Source: Planctomycetota bacterium (GTDB taxonomy: Bacteria; Planctomycetota; Planctomycetia; Planctomycetales; Planctomycetaceae). Taken from it: a DNA stretch of 59,970 nt. Made by a program: the position numbers and the translations under genes. Location: the NCBI GenBank assembly GCA_023417655.1, contig JAEZFD010000048.1, forward strand, positions 1 through 59,970. Reading direction: 5' to 3'. Below, in pieces: positions 19,423 through 28,589 of the stretch (the first letter of the stretch is position 1; every line of letters starts with the position of its first letter). A model generated the notes under the pieces. The model made no database searches. It was not told the DNA's origin and saw only the letters and a list, made by a program, of their open reading frames with translations.

Positions 19423-22400
19423 ATGCATTCTTCCTGGCAATGGCTTCTGCGTAATCTCGTCTATTTCCGACGCAACCATCTGACTGTCATTCTGGGAGTC
19501 ATTGCCGCCACGGCCGCAATCAGCGGTGCGATGATCGTCGGAGACTCAGTTCGGGCCAGTCTGCGACAGATGACGCTCGACCGGCTGGGACAGATCGATC
19601 AGGCGATTCGGCCGGGCCGGTTCTTCCGTGAAGATCTGTCTGCAGAACTCATGCAGCATGACCCGGCGATCGCTCAGGCGGCACCGGCACTGATGATGCC
19701 CGGAACTCTGGAGTTCGAACGCTCCCCCAACGATAAACACCGTGCCGGTCAGATCATGGTGACGGGCTGTGACGAACGGCTCTGGGGTCTGCTGGAGCAT
19801 GGTGACATCCCTGCTCCGAAACCGGGCACAATCGTTCTCAACGAACGGGTTGCCGGAAATCTGTCTGTCAAAGTCGGCGACACGGTCTCTCTGATTGTCG
19901 AAATTCCATCAGCGATTCCCCGGGATGCTCTGCTTGGAGAACGGCAGGAAACCATTGCCGCTCAACCGTTGAAAGTCGCTACGATTCTGCCGGATGAACT
20001 TGGAATCTCACGTTTCGGATTGAATCCGACCCAGCAGCTCCCGGCAAATGCCTTCGTCTCCCTGCCCGACCTGCAGAACCAGATGGGCCTGCAGGCGATT
20101 GCCCGCAGTCGCAGCCAGCCTGTCGCCCGCCCTGCCCGAGTGAACGCGTTGTTCTTCGCAATGAAGAAGGACTCCTCTGATGCGACACCACTGTCTCCGG
20201 AGACGGCGCAGCAGCTGACATCGCAGGTGAATCAGATCTGGCAACTGGCGGATCTCGGTCTGAAGATCACTGACCATCCCGAGCAGGGTTATGTCTCGTT
20301 GCAGAGCGAGCAGATGTTTTTGGACGAGTCGATCAGTGGCCCGGCAATGAAGATCGCGCGATATCTGTCACTGTCGACCTCCCCTGTGCTCGTCTCCCTG
20401 ATGAATGAGATGTGGAAGCCGGAATCACCAGAGCACTATTCGATGTACTCAGTGGTTGCAGGCTGCGATCCAGTCAGTACGGCCCCCTTCGGCCCTTTCA
20501 AATTCATCGGCGAATCCCGACCGCTGACCGGAACTTCCATCTATTTGAACGACTGGCTGGCCGCAGACCTGCAGGCCAAAGTCGGAGATCATGTCAATCT
20601 GAAATACCACATGGTCGGAGACCGAGGCGAACTGCCAGAGGAAGAACGTCAGTTCACTGTCGCTGGCGTCGTCGAACTGACCGGGCCTGCGAAGGACACT
20701 GGCTTTACGCCGGAAGTTCCTGGTGTGACTGATGCCAAGACCTATGCCGACTGGAAAGAACCGTTCCCGCTGAAGAAGGATCGCATCACCGACCGCGATG
20801 ACTCGTACTGGGATGAATATCGCACGACTCCCAAGATGTTCGTCTCGCTCCAAACGGCACAGGAACTCTGGAAGAGCCGTTATGGCACGTTGACTTCGAT
20901 TCGATTCGCTCCCCGAGCGGGACAATCACTCGACGAACTGAAACAGGAACTGGGGCAGAGATTATTGAAAGAACTGTCACCTGCCGAAGTCGGTCTGGCA
21001 GTCATTCCTGTCAAACAGCAGGGACTCGCAGCGGCTCAGGGGTCAACCGATTTCACGGGGCTGTTCATGGGGTTTAGCTTCTTCGTCATTCTGTCAGCAG
21101 CCATTCTGACGGGACTATTGTTTCGACTCGGACTGGAACGCCGCCTCAGCGAGATCGGACTGCTGCAGGCGATTGGATTTCCCGCCCGCTTCGTCCGCAG
21201 AATGCTCCTCGCCGAGGGAATGTTACTCGTCACAATCGGGGCCGCCCTCGGAAGCATTCTGGCCGTCGGCTATGCAGCATTGATGATGCACGGTCTGCGA
21301 ACCTGGTGGAATGCCGCGGTAGGAACTCCGTTTCTCTTCCTGTCGGTGCAACCAGCGAGCCTGATCATCGGGGCGGTGATTGCCGTCCTCGTTGCAGGCA
21401 TCGCCATCTGGTGGGGACAACGTCAGATCCAGAAGCAGCCGGCACGGTCACTTTTGGCCGGTGTGCGAGTCGAAGACTTGTCGAATGGCCGACCATGGCT
21501 TTCATTCTGGCTGACGATCATTGCCGGGCTCGGATCTCTCGGGTTGCTGGTCGCTTCGCTGACAGGACTGATTCCGGACGTCGAAGCGTTTGCCGGCTTC
21601 TCATGGAAAATCGTCGCCTTCTTTCTCATGGGCGTCGGAATGCTAACTGCCAGTCTGGCGGCTTGCTCTCTTCTGTTGAGTGGTCTGGTCCCCTTTTCGC
21701 TGTCACCGGAATCAGGCCTGCTGATTCCGCTTCAGTTTGCCATCCGCAATGCCTCACGAAACCGCTTAAGGAGCGTGATGACGGTCTCGCTCATCGCGAG
21801 TGCAACCTTCGTGATTGTGGCCGTCGTGGCAGGTCAGATGAACCCGACCGGCGCGGCTCCTGATCCGCAATCAGGGAACGGCGGATTTACGCTAGTCGCG
21901 GAAACCAATGTCCCGGTACTGTACGATCTAAACACTCCTGCAGGACGCCTGAAACTCGGCTTCGACGGTGAATCCGCAGAGCAGTCCGAATTGCTGAAGC
22001 AGGCGAAGTTCGCGAGCTTCCGTGTGCGTCACGGGGAGAATGCGAGTTGCCTGAATCTCTTTCAGGCCCGTCTTCCGACCATTCTCGGAGTGCCGGATGA
22101 TGTGTTGGAGAACCTGATCGCCGATCAGCGGTTTCTCTTCGCGGATACGCACGCCGAACACCCATGGAGTCTGCTGAAAGAGGAATTGCCGGACGGCCGG
22201 GTGCCGGTGCTCGGCGACATGAACACGCTGATGTATTCCCTGCACAAAGGGATCGGGCAGACGATTCCGATGGATGAAAACGCCAGCCCGACTGAAACGC
22301 TTCAGGTGGTCGGAATGCTGGCGAACAGCGTCCTCCAGGGAGTGCTGTTGATGTCAGAATCACAGTTCCAGCGACTCTTCCCGGAAGAGGTCGGGTTCGA

Positions 22401-22914
22401 ATACTTCCTCATCGAAATCCCCCCGGCAGACGCCCCTGCACTGGCGACCCTGCTCGAAACGCAGCTCGGCGACTATGGCTTCGACACGGAATCTGTGGCT
22501 CAACGTCTGGCTGATTTCCTCGCCGTGCAGAACACCTATTTATCGACGTTCCAGGCGCTGGGAGGACTCGGCCTGCTGCTGGGAACATTCGGACTCGCGA
22601 CTGTGATGCTCCGCAACGTCCTGGAGCGTGCTTCCGAGTTCTCACTTCTGCAGGCGGTTGGGTTTCGACGCGGTCAGGTCGCAGCTCTGGTCGCGTGGGA
22701 AAACGCTCTGCTGCTCATTGGCGGACTGCTCATAGGGACCGTTAGCGCATTGCTGGCGATGTCACCGCATCTGCAGAGTGCCGTCGCGAGCATCCCCTGG
22801 GGCCTGCTGTTGCTCACTCTGGGAGCTGTCCTGGTCATCGGCATGCTGGCAGCATTGATCGCAGTGCGTGCTGTGGTCCAACTGCCGATTGTTGAGACAC
22901 TCCGAGAAGAATAA
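19423..22914 (+). CDS. Giant FtsX/MacB-type ABC transporter permease
   Basis: A 1163-residue membrane protein of the FtsX-like permease class. One helix lies near residues 20-40, a large extracytoplasmic domain follows (about 41-545), then three helices (547-665), further helices near 695-805, a second periplasmic region, and a final three-helix FtsX unit (1046-1152). Both permease units contain the typical loop after their first helix: ERRLSEIGLLQAIGFPARFV and ERASEFSLLQAVGFRRGQVA. Such duplicated permeases (LolC/E or MacB relatives) extrude lipoproteins or signal to the envelope with a separate ATPase. No ATPase gene is adjacent here. GGGGA lies eight bases before the ATG at 19423. Confidence 0.88.
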   Translation: MHSSWQWLLRNLVYFRRNHLTVILGVIAATAAISGAMIVGDSVRASLRQMTLDRLGQIDQAIRPGRFFREDLSAELMQHDPAIAQAAPALMMPGTLEFERSPNDKHRAGQIMVTGCDERLWGLLEHGDIPAPKPGTIVLNERVAGNLSVKVGDTVSLIVEIPSAIPRDALLGERQETIAAQPLKVATILPDELGISRFGLNPTQQLPANAFVSLPDLQNQMGLQAIARSRSQPVARPARVNALFFAMKKDSSDATPLSPETAQQLTSQVNQIWQLADLGLKITDHPEQGYVSLQSEQMFLDESISGPAMKIARYLSLSTSPVLVSLMNEMWKPESPEHYSMYSVVAGCDPVSTAPFGPFKFIGESRPLTGTSIYLNDWLAADLQAKVGDHVNLKYHMVGDRGELPEEERQFTVAGVVELTGPAKDTGFTPEVPGVTDAKTYADWKEPFPLKKDRITDRDDSYWDEYRTTPKMFVSLQTAQELWKSRYGTLTSIRFAPRAGQSLDELKQELGQRLLKELSPAEVGLAVIPVKQQGLAAAQGSTDFTGLFMGFSFFVILSAAILTGLLFRLGLERRLSEIGLLQAIGFPARFVRRMLLAEGMLLVTIGAALGSILAVGYAALMMHGLRTWWNAAVGTPFLFLSVQPASLIIGAVIAVLVAGIAIWWGQRQIQKQPARSLLAGVRVEDLSNGRPWLSFWLTIIAGLGSLGLLVASLTGLIPDVEAFAGFSWKIVAFFLMGVGMLTASLAACSLLLSGLVPFSLSPESGLLIPLQFAIRNASRNRLRSVMTVSLIASATFVIVAVVAGQMNPTGAAPDPQSGNGGFTLVAETNVPVLYDLNTPAGRLKLGFDGESAEQSELLKQAKFASFRVRHGENASCLNLFQARLPTILGVPDDVLENLIADQRFLFADTHAEHPWSLLKEELPDGRVPVLGDMNTLMYSLHKGIGQTIPMDENASPTETLQVVGMLANSVLQGVLLMSESQFQRLFPEEVGFEYFLIEIPPADAPALATLLETQLGDYGFDTESVAQRLADFLAVQNTYLSTFQALGGLGLLLGTFGLATVMLRNVLERASEFSLLQAVGFRRGQVAALVAWENALLLIGGLLIGTVSALLAMSPHLQSAVASIPWGLLLLTLGAVLVIGMLAALIAVRAVVQLPIVETLREE

Positions 22915-22966
22915 TCGCCTCAATGAAGCCCACCCGGGAATCAGCCATCTCAGACGACGCGACCGA

Positions 22967-24115
22967 TTACCGCTGCGGAGCAGGTCGTTCAGCGAGCTTC
23001 TTCAGGTACTCTTCCACGGCAGCCCGATAGTGGGCGGGGAAGTCGGATTCCAGCATATTCTTGGCCGCTTCTTTCGCCTTGGGAGGCAGATCACCCCAGT
23101 GATCCTGTGAACTTCCCTGTGGCAGGCTCGGCGGATCCTGGGACATTGTCCCACCTGACTTCGCTTCCTGCTGCTGTTGCTGCGGAGGCTGACCTTTTGA
23201 ATTCCCGCCCCCGGCAGAGGAGGACGAAGAACTCTGCTGTTGCTGATCTTCCATCTGCTTGATCAGCTCATCGAGAGTGGCAATGATCTTTTCTTCAACC
23301 TGCTGAACACTGGCATCCGTCTGCCGGAGAGAAAGACGTCGCTCAACATCTTTCATCTGCCGGGCGACTTCACCCAAGGTTTTTTCTTCAACCTGTTCCA
23401 GATCCGACTGCATCAACTCCGCCAGTTTGCGATAGCGCACCGGGACGGACTCCGTCTGATTCTGCAGGGCAGCCAGTGTCTTCAGCCCACTCTCCTTCAT
23501 AAGCAGATGCTGTTCGCAGACCGCACGATGAAACAGGTAGCCAGCAGGGTCAACGACTGCCTTCGGATCTGTCTGATCGAAGACCTTCAGAGCGTCATTG
23601 TAGGCAGTCAACAAGGTGAAATGCCTCGCGAGATAGTAGCGAACATTCTCAATCAGCAAGGGATCTTGAGTCTCTCGAGAAACTTCGGCCAGCTTGCGAT
23701 GCAGCAGCTCAGGGGAGTATTCCCACTGGCGGCAGGCGTCAATCAGCTGTCGGGTTTCCGGATCGGCGATATAAAAGGTCCGCATCAGACTCTCGAACAA
23801 CTGCTCGGGAGACGGCTTTTCATCGAACTGCCAGAGCGGCGTAACAACCTCGGTCAGCTGGGGCTGCTCGGCGCCATTCTTTTCGATCCATTCATGCACC
23901 TGACGGGTCAATTCGGCAGCCCCAGGAGGAGCAAGAACTTCCCCAACGCCGGGGCCCTTCTGCTTGGATGCCTTCGGATCCGAGTCTGGGCGAGCCGTCT
24001 GAGGTGCGGCCTGAAGCGAACCGCTCAGCATCAGACTGGCCGTCGCAGTCACGACGACTGCAATCTTCCAGACGGAATTCGGTGTCAGAACCGCATTCAG
24101 CATGTGCTTTTGCAT
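22967..24115 (-). CDS. Secreted protein of unknown function, last gene of envelope set
   Basis: A 382-residue protein with an N-terminal signal (IAVVVTATASLMLSGSLQAA). The middle is alpha-helical, with TPR-like spacing around YLFHRAVCEQHLLMKESGLK. A Ser/Gln low-complexity segment (about 290-330) precedes a closing helical segment, AAKNMLESDFPAHYRAAVEEY. Its ATG overlaps the stop of the preceding gene by one base (TAATG), so translation is coupled. I do not recognise a characterised family. Confidence 0.75.
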   Translation of the reverse strand: MQKHMLNAVLTPNSVWKIAVVVTATASLMLSGSLQAAPQTARPDSDPKASKQKGPGVGEVLAPPGAAELTRQVHEWIEKNGAEQPQLTEVVTPLWQFDEKPSPEQLFESLMRTFYIADPETRQLIDACRQWEYSPELLHRKLAEVSRETQDPLLIENVRYYLARHFTLLTAYNDALKVFDQTDPKAVVDPAGYLFHRAVCEQHLLMKESGLKTLAALQNQTESVPVRYRKLAELMQSDLEQVEEKTLGEVARQMKDVERRLSLRQTDASVQQVEEKIIATLDELIKQMEDQQQQSSSSSSAGGGNSKGQPPQQQQQEAKSGGTMSQDPPSLPQGSSQDHWGDLPPKAKEAAKNMLESDFPAHYRAAVEEYLKKLAERPAPQR

Positions 24116-26001
24116 TACTCGTTCCTGCCCACCGAAAGATCGTAGGTGGCCTTTTGAATCCGTTCCTGGCGCAGTCGGATGTCCTGAATCAGATTGATCT
24201 GGGCAGGGTCACCCGGCAGTTTTCCATCAAGTTCTGTGCCAATCTGCTTCGTCAGGCGGTTGATCTGCGTTTGCAGCGACCGAATCAGTTTCAATTCCGC
24301 GATTTGGTCAACCAGTGACGGATCCTGAGGTCCGCCGGGCTGGCCGCCCTGTGGCCCCTGCTTCTGCTCGTCCTGCTTCTTCTGTAATTCTTTCCGCAAG
24401 GCGGTGATCATTTCCTCGAGCGTTTCGACGATCAGCTGTTCTACCAACTGAGTTGTGCCACCAATTTCCTGTTTCGACAGGCGGGAGACGACGACTCGCA
24501 TATTCTCATGCATTTGCTCAACAGCTTCCGGAAATGCCACCGACGAACCCTCTTCTTTCAGGAGATGGGCCGCCTTTTCCGCTTCCAGCGAGTTGTCGTC
24601 CTGCTCTTTTCGCAAGTTCTCAATCTGAGAGGGGACGTTCTGCCGCACCCGATCAGCCACCGGAATGGCATCAAGCCGGACGGTCTCGGAATTGATGTGC
24701 TGCTGGCGACGCAGCATATTCTGGAATCTCGCCTCCAGCAGAGTCAGATAGGATTCCCGTTCATCTTCGCGGAGCTGCCTGAGAATCTCTTCCAGCTGGG
24801 CTTTCAGTTCTTCCAGTTTACGGACCGCGTTGTCCTGATTCTCGAGCGCCCCCTGCTGCTTTTTGGCTTCCAGTTCCTCAATGGCCTGCTGCATTTGCTG
24901 GCGAGCCTGCTCCAATTCTTCGCGTCCAGCGGTCTTTGGTCCACTTTGCTGGGGCGATTGGGATTGGTCGGAAGGCTTGCTCCCCTGCTGAGGTGCTCCG
25001 GATTTCGGTTGTTCGTCGCCGGATTTGGGAGAATCAGGTTGTCCCTGAGAATCCTGGGGCTGTCCCTGCTGTGAAGAATCCGATTTCTGATCGCCCTTTT
25101 CGGTCGGGTTGTCCTTTTCAGAATTTTTACCGTCAGACTTTTTGCCGTCCGACTTCTTTCCATCGGGTTTCTTGTCACCCGAGTCCTGATCACCGGGCAT
25201 CGGTTCGCCCGATTTCTTGTCGTCAGGCTTTTGCTCCCCAGGTTTTCCCTGCTGGGGATCGCCTGGCTTTCCGTCCTGTTTTCCGTCGGGAGATTTTTCG
25301 GAATCCCCTTTCGGGCTGCGATCTCGCGGATCAGGTGACCGCTCTGCATTCAGCTTGGCGTCCTGTTCATCAATCTTGTCGGCGAGTTTATTGACCTCGT
25401 CCGTGACCTTTTTCTGGGACTCCAGTGTGCGTTCCGGCTGCCGTCCGCGCTGTGTTTCTGCGCGGATATCTTTTTGACGGGCGATGATGCGGTTGGTCTC
25501 TTTCAGAAGATCCTGAACTCGAGCGATCTCAGCGGCGACCCGTTCCCGTTCATCGAGGCTCTGCAGCACTTTGAGAACGGACTCCAGACGGGCAACGATC
25601 TCGGCCTGACGATCTGCGGCCGGGCCCAGCTGAGGAGTCACTGCGCTGCCATCGGTCCCGCGGGTGCGCAGCAATTCCGCGATGGTCCGCATTTCGGCAA
25701 GGATGTTCTGTTCCTGACTTTGCGCGCGAGCCCGATAAAGCAGTTCCGCACGCTCCGGGTCTTTCCGACGTACCTGTTCGGCAACGTCGAAGAGTGATTT
25801 CTCAAACCGCTCGTAGTCCCGGAAGACCTGCTGCTTGCTGCCGGAGAGATCGGCGGCAGGTGGCGAAGCTGGTGGGGGAGCCTGTGCCATTCCGAAGTCA
25901 CAAATTGCACCGATCAGCAGGCTGACAGAAAGAACAAGTCGGGCGGACCACCGGGTTGATGCCCGATGCGCAGAAATCATATTGCTGATGGGATGCCCCA
26001 T
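24115..26001 (-). CDS. Secreted coiled-coil protein with Lys/Asp/Gly/Pro-rich central region
   Basis: A 628-residue protein with signal sequence (VLSVSLLIGAICDFGMAQA). Long coiled-coil segments (about 80-200 and 360-600) flank a disordered centre (about 205-355) built of repeats like DGKKSDGKKSDGKNSEKD and QQGQPQDSQGQPDS. GGAGG lies five bases upstream of the ATG. It is coupled to the downstream gene by a one-base overlap. Composition suggests an elongated periplasmic structural or scaffold protein; no function is known to me. Confidence 0.75.
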   Translation of the reverse strand: MGHPISNMISAHRASTRWSARLVLSVSLLIGAICDFGMAQAPPPASPPAADLSGSKQQVFRDYERFEKSLFDVAEQVRRKDPERAELLYRARAQSQEQNILAEMRTIAELLRTRGTDGSAVTPQLGPAADRQAEIVARLESVLKVLQSLDERERVAAEIARVQDLLKETNRIIARQKDIRAETQRGRQPERTLESQKKVTDEVNKLADKIDEQDAKLNAERSPDPRDRSPKGDSEKSPDGKQDGKPGDPQQGKPGEQKPDDKKSGEPMPGDQDSGDKKPDGKKSDGKKSDGKNSEKDNPTEKGDQKSDSSQQGQPQDSQGQPDSPKSGDEQPKSGAPQQGSKPSDQSQSPQQSGPKTAGREELEQARQQMQQAIEELEAKKQQGALENQDNAVRKLEELKAQLEEILRQLREDERESYLTLLEARFQNMLRRQQHINSETVRLDAIPVADRVRQNVPSQIENLRKEQDDNSLEAEKAAHLLKEEGSSVAFPEAVEQMHENMRVVVSRLSKQEIGGTTQLVEQLIVETLEEMITALRKELQKKQDEQKQGPQGGQPGGPQDPSLVDQIAELKLIRSLQTQINRLTKQIGTELDGKLPGDPAQINLIQDIRLRQERIQKATYDLSVGRNE

Positions 26002-26114
26002 TTCGCCCTCCGCCCGATCCAGTCAGGAAACGGGATACTTCTCGATTTTCCTCGTCCGAATCACGTGAATTCGCCCGGCGGTCCTCTGAATCTGGATGAG
26101 GAGATTCGACGTAA

Positions 26115-28508
26115 CTACTTCGCAGGACCGAAGAAACTGTCTTCAATTCGCTTTTCTTCGATCTGTTCCAGCAATTGCTTTTCCCGCTTGATGATATCCT
26201 GCAGGCCTTGGATCAGGTCGTTGATTGTACCCCGATCACGCATTTCCGCCAAAATTGAATCAATTCGCTGCAACAGGCGGTCGACGGAAGTAATGCTTTC
26301 TGCCGCGGGAGCCTCAGCCGAGGTCTGGCGTTCGACAGCGAGTCGGAACGTTCCGAGATTTCTGTCGACCTCGAAAAACTCGGACTGATTGAGCAGCGAC
26401 ATCGGTTCAATGATTCGACGCTCGATCCGCTCCAGAAGTTCGGCCGTGTCGATCCGGTTATTGATCATCTCGTCCCGCATGTCGCGGAATCCGAGTTCAA
26501 TCGAACGGGTCTCTGTGTGATTCTTGCGAAGCTGATGGAGTGCCCGATCGATGTAACCTAACATCACCTGTGGGTCAGCCTTCGTCTGTGTTCCGTTCGC
26601 TTCCGAAGTCCCTGCCAGCTGAGCCTGAGTCCCTTCCAGTGACTTCCGCAATTCCTGAATCTCACTGCGGACCTGTTCGAACCGTGTTCGCAGGCTCACC
26701 TCACGATCAAAGAGCTTGGCGAGCAGTTCGTCCTGCGAGACGATGTGGAACGTGAACATCTCACCATGCGAAACATGCGGACCGTTCAGCGTGTCACCGT
26801 CTTCGGCATAGACGCTCATCGTCAGGATCTGCCCCTCCTCCAGTTTCAGTGGAATCAGGTTGAGTCGCTCGAAGGGCTGATCCTGAGACTGTTGAAGTTT
26901 AAAGTCCTTCTGCCCGTCCGGCTGACGTGAGAGGGGCTGTCGTTTCTCATCGAGGTTGTCGTTGGTGCGATACATGAACCAGGCTGAGGCCACGCCATAA
27001 TCGTCCGTGATCTTCCCCTCGAGCGGAATGGTTGCATTGCGAGTCACGACAGTCCCGACACCGGTGCGGCGGGTTTCAACGACCGGCGGAAGATCGACGA
27101 TGCCATTGAACGTCAAGGTGGCCGGTTCCTGACTCTGGATCAGGTCCTCATCGAGCAGAATGATCTGCAGTGTTTCATCGGCAACCAGTGGCAGCGGCAA
27201 AGTTGCCTGCGTCTCCAACTTGGCGAGTTGCTCAGCGGCATGAGTCGTGATGATCAGGGGAAGGCTGAATCCTCTGAAGTCCTTCGTGAATAATGAGTTC
27301 AAGTCCGCGTCGATCGGGACTGCTCGAGCACTCGTCGTTTCTGCATCCAGAATCAGGAGACGTGAAGGGAGCGGTTCGCCCGTCTCGTCCCGTCCGAAGC
27401 TCAACTCGAAGTGAGGCGTCCGAATGGTCGCAGCACGAATCGGTTTATTGGCCAGTGCATTCAGGTCAAAGCGGGTTTCCATCGGCAATGCGACCTGCAT
27501 CCCGGAGACACGCACTTCGCGATCCTCCAGAGCATCCATGCCGGTATAGCTCGGGTAATCACACTTCAAAGAAACGGAGTCGACTCGCGGGGGATCGACC
27601 ACCTGAATCCGGAACGGCATCCGGTTTACAAAATCACCACCGCGAAACCAGAGTTGCTGATCATTCACGACGCGTGTCAGTGTATGCCGGAACTCCGAAT
27701 CGCCGGTGCGGGACATTGATAGCTGTCCTCGCCGAGTCCCCGTCGGGCTGAATCCGACGAACTGCATTCTCACTCGATTCGGAGCGACAGAGTGCTCCGG
27801 AACGAGTGCCTGAATCTGAAGGTCACTTCCGCGAGGATGTTTATAGACCCCGTACTCATCGAACTGACGGACACGTTCATCGGGAGTCGTCAGGATCTGA
27901 ATGAGAAGGTCGTTCTTGCGGAACGGTTCCCAGTAGTTGTTCTTGCCGAGGATGTAGGCCTGATACCAGCGTTCAACGCCAGCGGCATTCGCTATCCCCA
28001 TGCCGAGCACGGATCCCCCCAATAGAGCGGCCAGCACGATCATTCGTCGCAGTGGCACCGGGTTCAGGGTTTTCTTCAGTTCCAGTTGCGAGAGTCGCGA
28101 AACGGCTTCATTCGTGGTCCGTTCCAGCATCGCCTGCTGGGCTGGAGTGGTCGGCAGACCTTCCATCTGAACGGCGGTGATGAGCCGGTCATTCAGATCA
28201 GGAAACTGGCGCTCAAGGGCCAGTGCGAGGTCGGCTTCTTCCATGCGGCGAAAGAAGCGGAGACCGATCCAGTAAACGGCGACCCCGACGAGCAGCACCG
28301 TCATGAAGATCGTGGTGAGAACTCGGAATTGATGAGGGAGTTCGAGCTGACTGAACTGGAACCAAACAAGGTCGATTCCATAGGTCAGCCAGAACAGGAG
28401 ACAGCCCAGCGCGAGCAGAACCGCCAAACCTTCGACCAGAACATATCGCCTGATCCAGCTGCGAAGCTGATTCAGGACTCGTCGAATTTCAGGGCGGGAT
28501 GCAGACAC
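26115..28508 (-). CDS. Large membrane protein with two N-terminal helices and extracytoplasmic region (DUF4175-like)
   Basis: About 797 residues. Two helices lie near residues 20-45 (LVEGLAVLLALGCLLFWLTY) and 65-85 (VLTTIFMTVLLVGVAVYWIG), with a third near 155 (MIVLAALLGGSVLGMGIANA). The segment EADLALALERQFPDLNDRLI resembles the DUF4175-type membrane proteins found next to VWA genes. A long beta-rich region and a coiled-coil C-terminus follow. The start is uncertain: GTG at 28508 has GAGAG five bases upstream; TTG at 28520 is the longer option. It lies 69 bases after the VWA gene and 113 before the coiled-coil gene. Confidence 0.75.
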   Translation of the reverse strand: MSASRPEIRRVLNQLRSWIRRYVLVEGLAVLLALGCLLFWLTYGIDLVWFQFSQLELPHQFRVLTTIFMTVLLVGVAVYWIGLRFFRRMEEADLALALERQFPDLNDRLITAVQMEGLPTTPAQQAMLERTTNEAVSRLSQLELKKTLNPVPLRRMIVLAALLGGSVLGMGIANAAGVERWYQAYILGKNNYWEPFRKNDLLIQILTTPDERVRQFDEYGVYKHPRGSDLQIQALVPEHSVAPNRVRMQFVGFSPTGTRRGQLSMSRTGDSEFRHTLTRVVNDQQLWFRGGDFVNRMPFRIQVVDPPRVDSVSLKCDYPSYTGMDALEDREVRVSGMQVALPMETRFDLNALANKPIRAATIRTPHFELSFGRDETGEPLPSRLLILDAETTSARAVPIDADLNSLFTKDFRGFSLPLIITTHAAEQLAKLETQATLPLPLVADETLQIILLDEDLIQSQEPATLTFNGIVDLPPVVETRRTGVGTVVTRNATIPLEGKITDDYGVASAWFMYRTNDNLDEKRQPLSRQPDGQKDFKLQQSQDQPFERLNLIPLKLEEGQILTMSVYAEDGDTLNGPHVSHGEMFTFHIVSQDELLAKLFDREVSLRTRFEQVRSEIQELRKSLEGTQAQLAGTSEANGTQTKADPQVMLGYIDRALHQLRKNHTETRSIELGFRDMRDEMINNRIDTAELLERIERRIIEPMSLLNQSEFFEVDRNLGTFRLAVERQTSAEAPAAESITSVDRLLQRIDSILAEMRDRGTINDLIQGLQDIIKREKQLLEQIEEKRIEDSFFGPAK

Positions 28509-28589
28509 CGGATCTCTCAATTGTCAGTGATTCAGTGATTGTACGGTCGCAAAATTCATCTCATCGCCTTGCAATCACGTCGACGGCGA

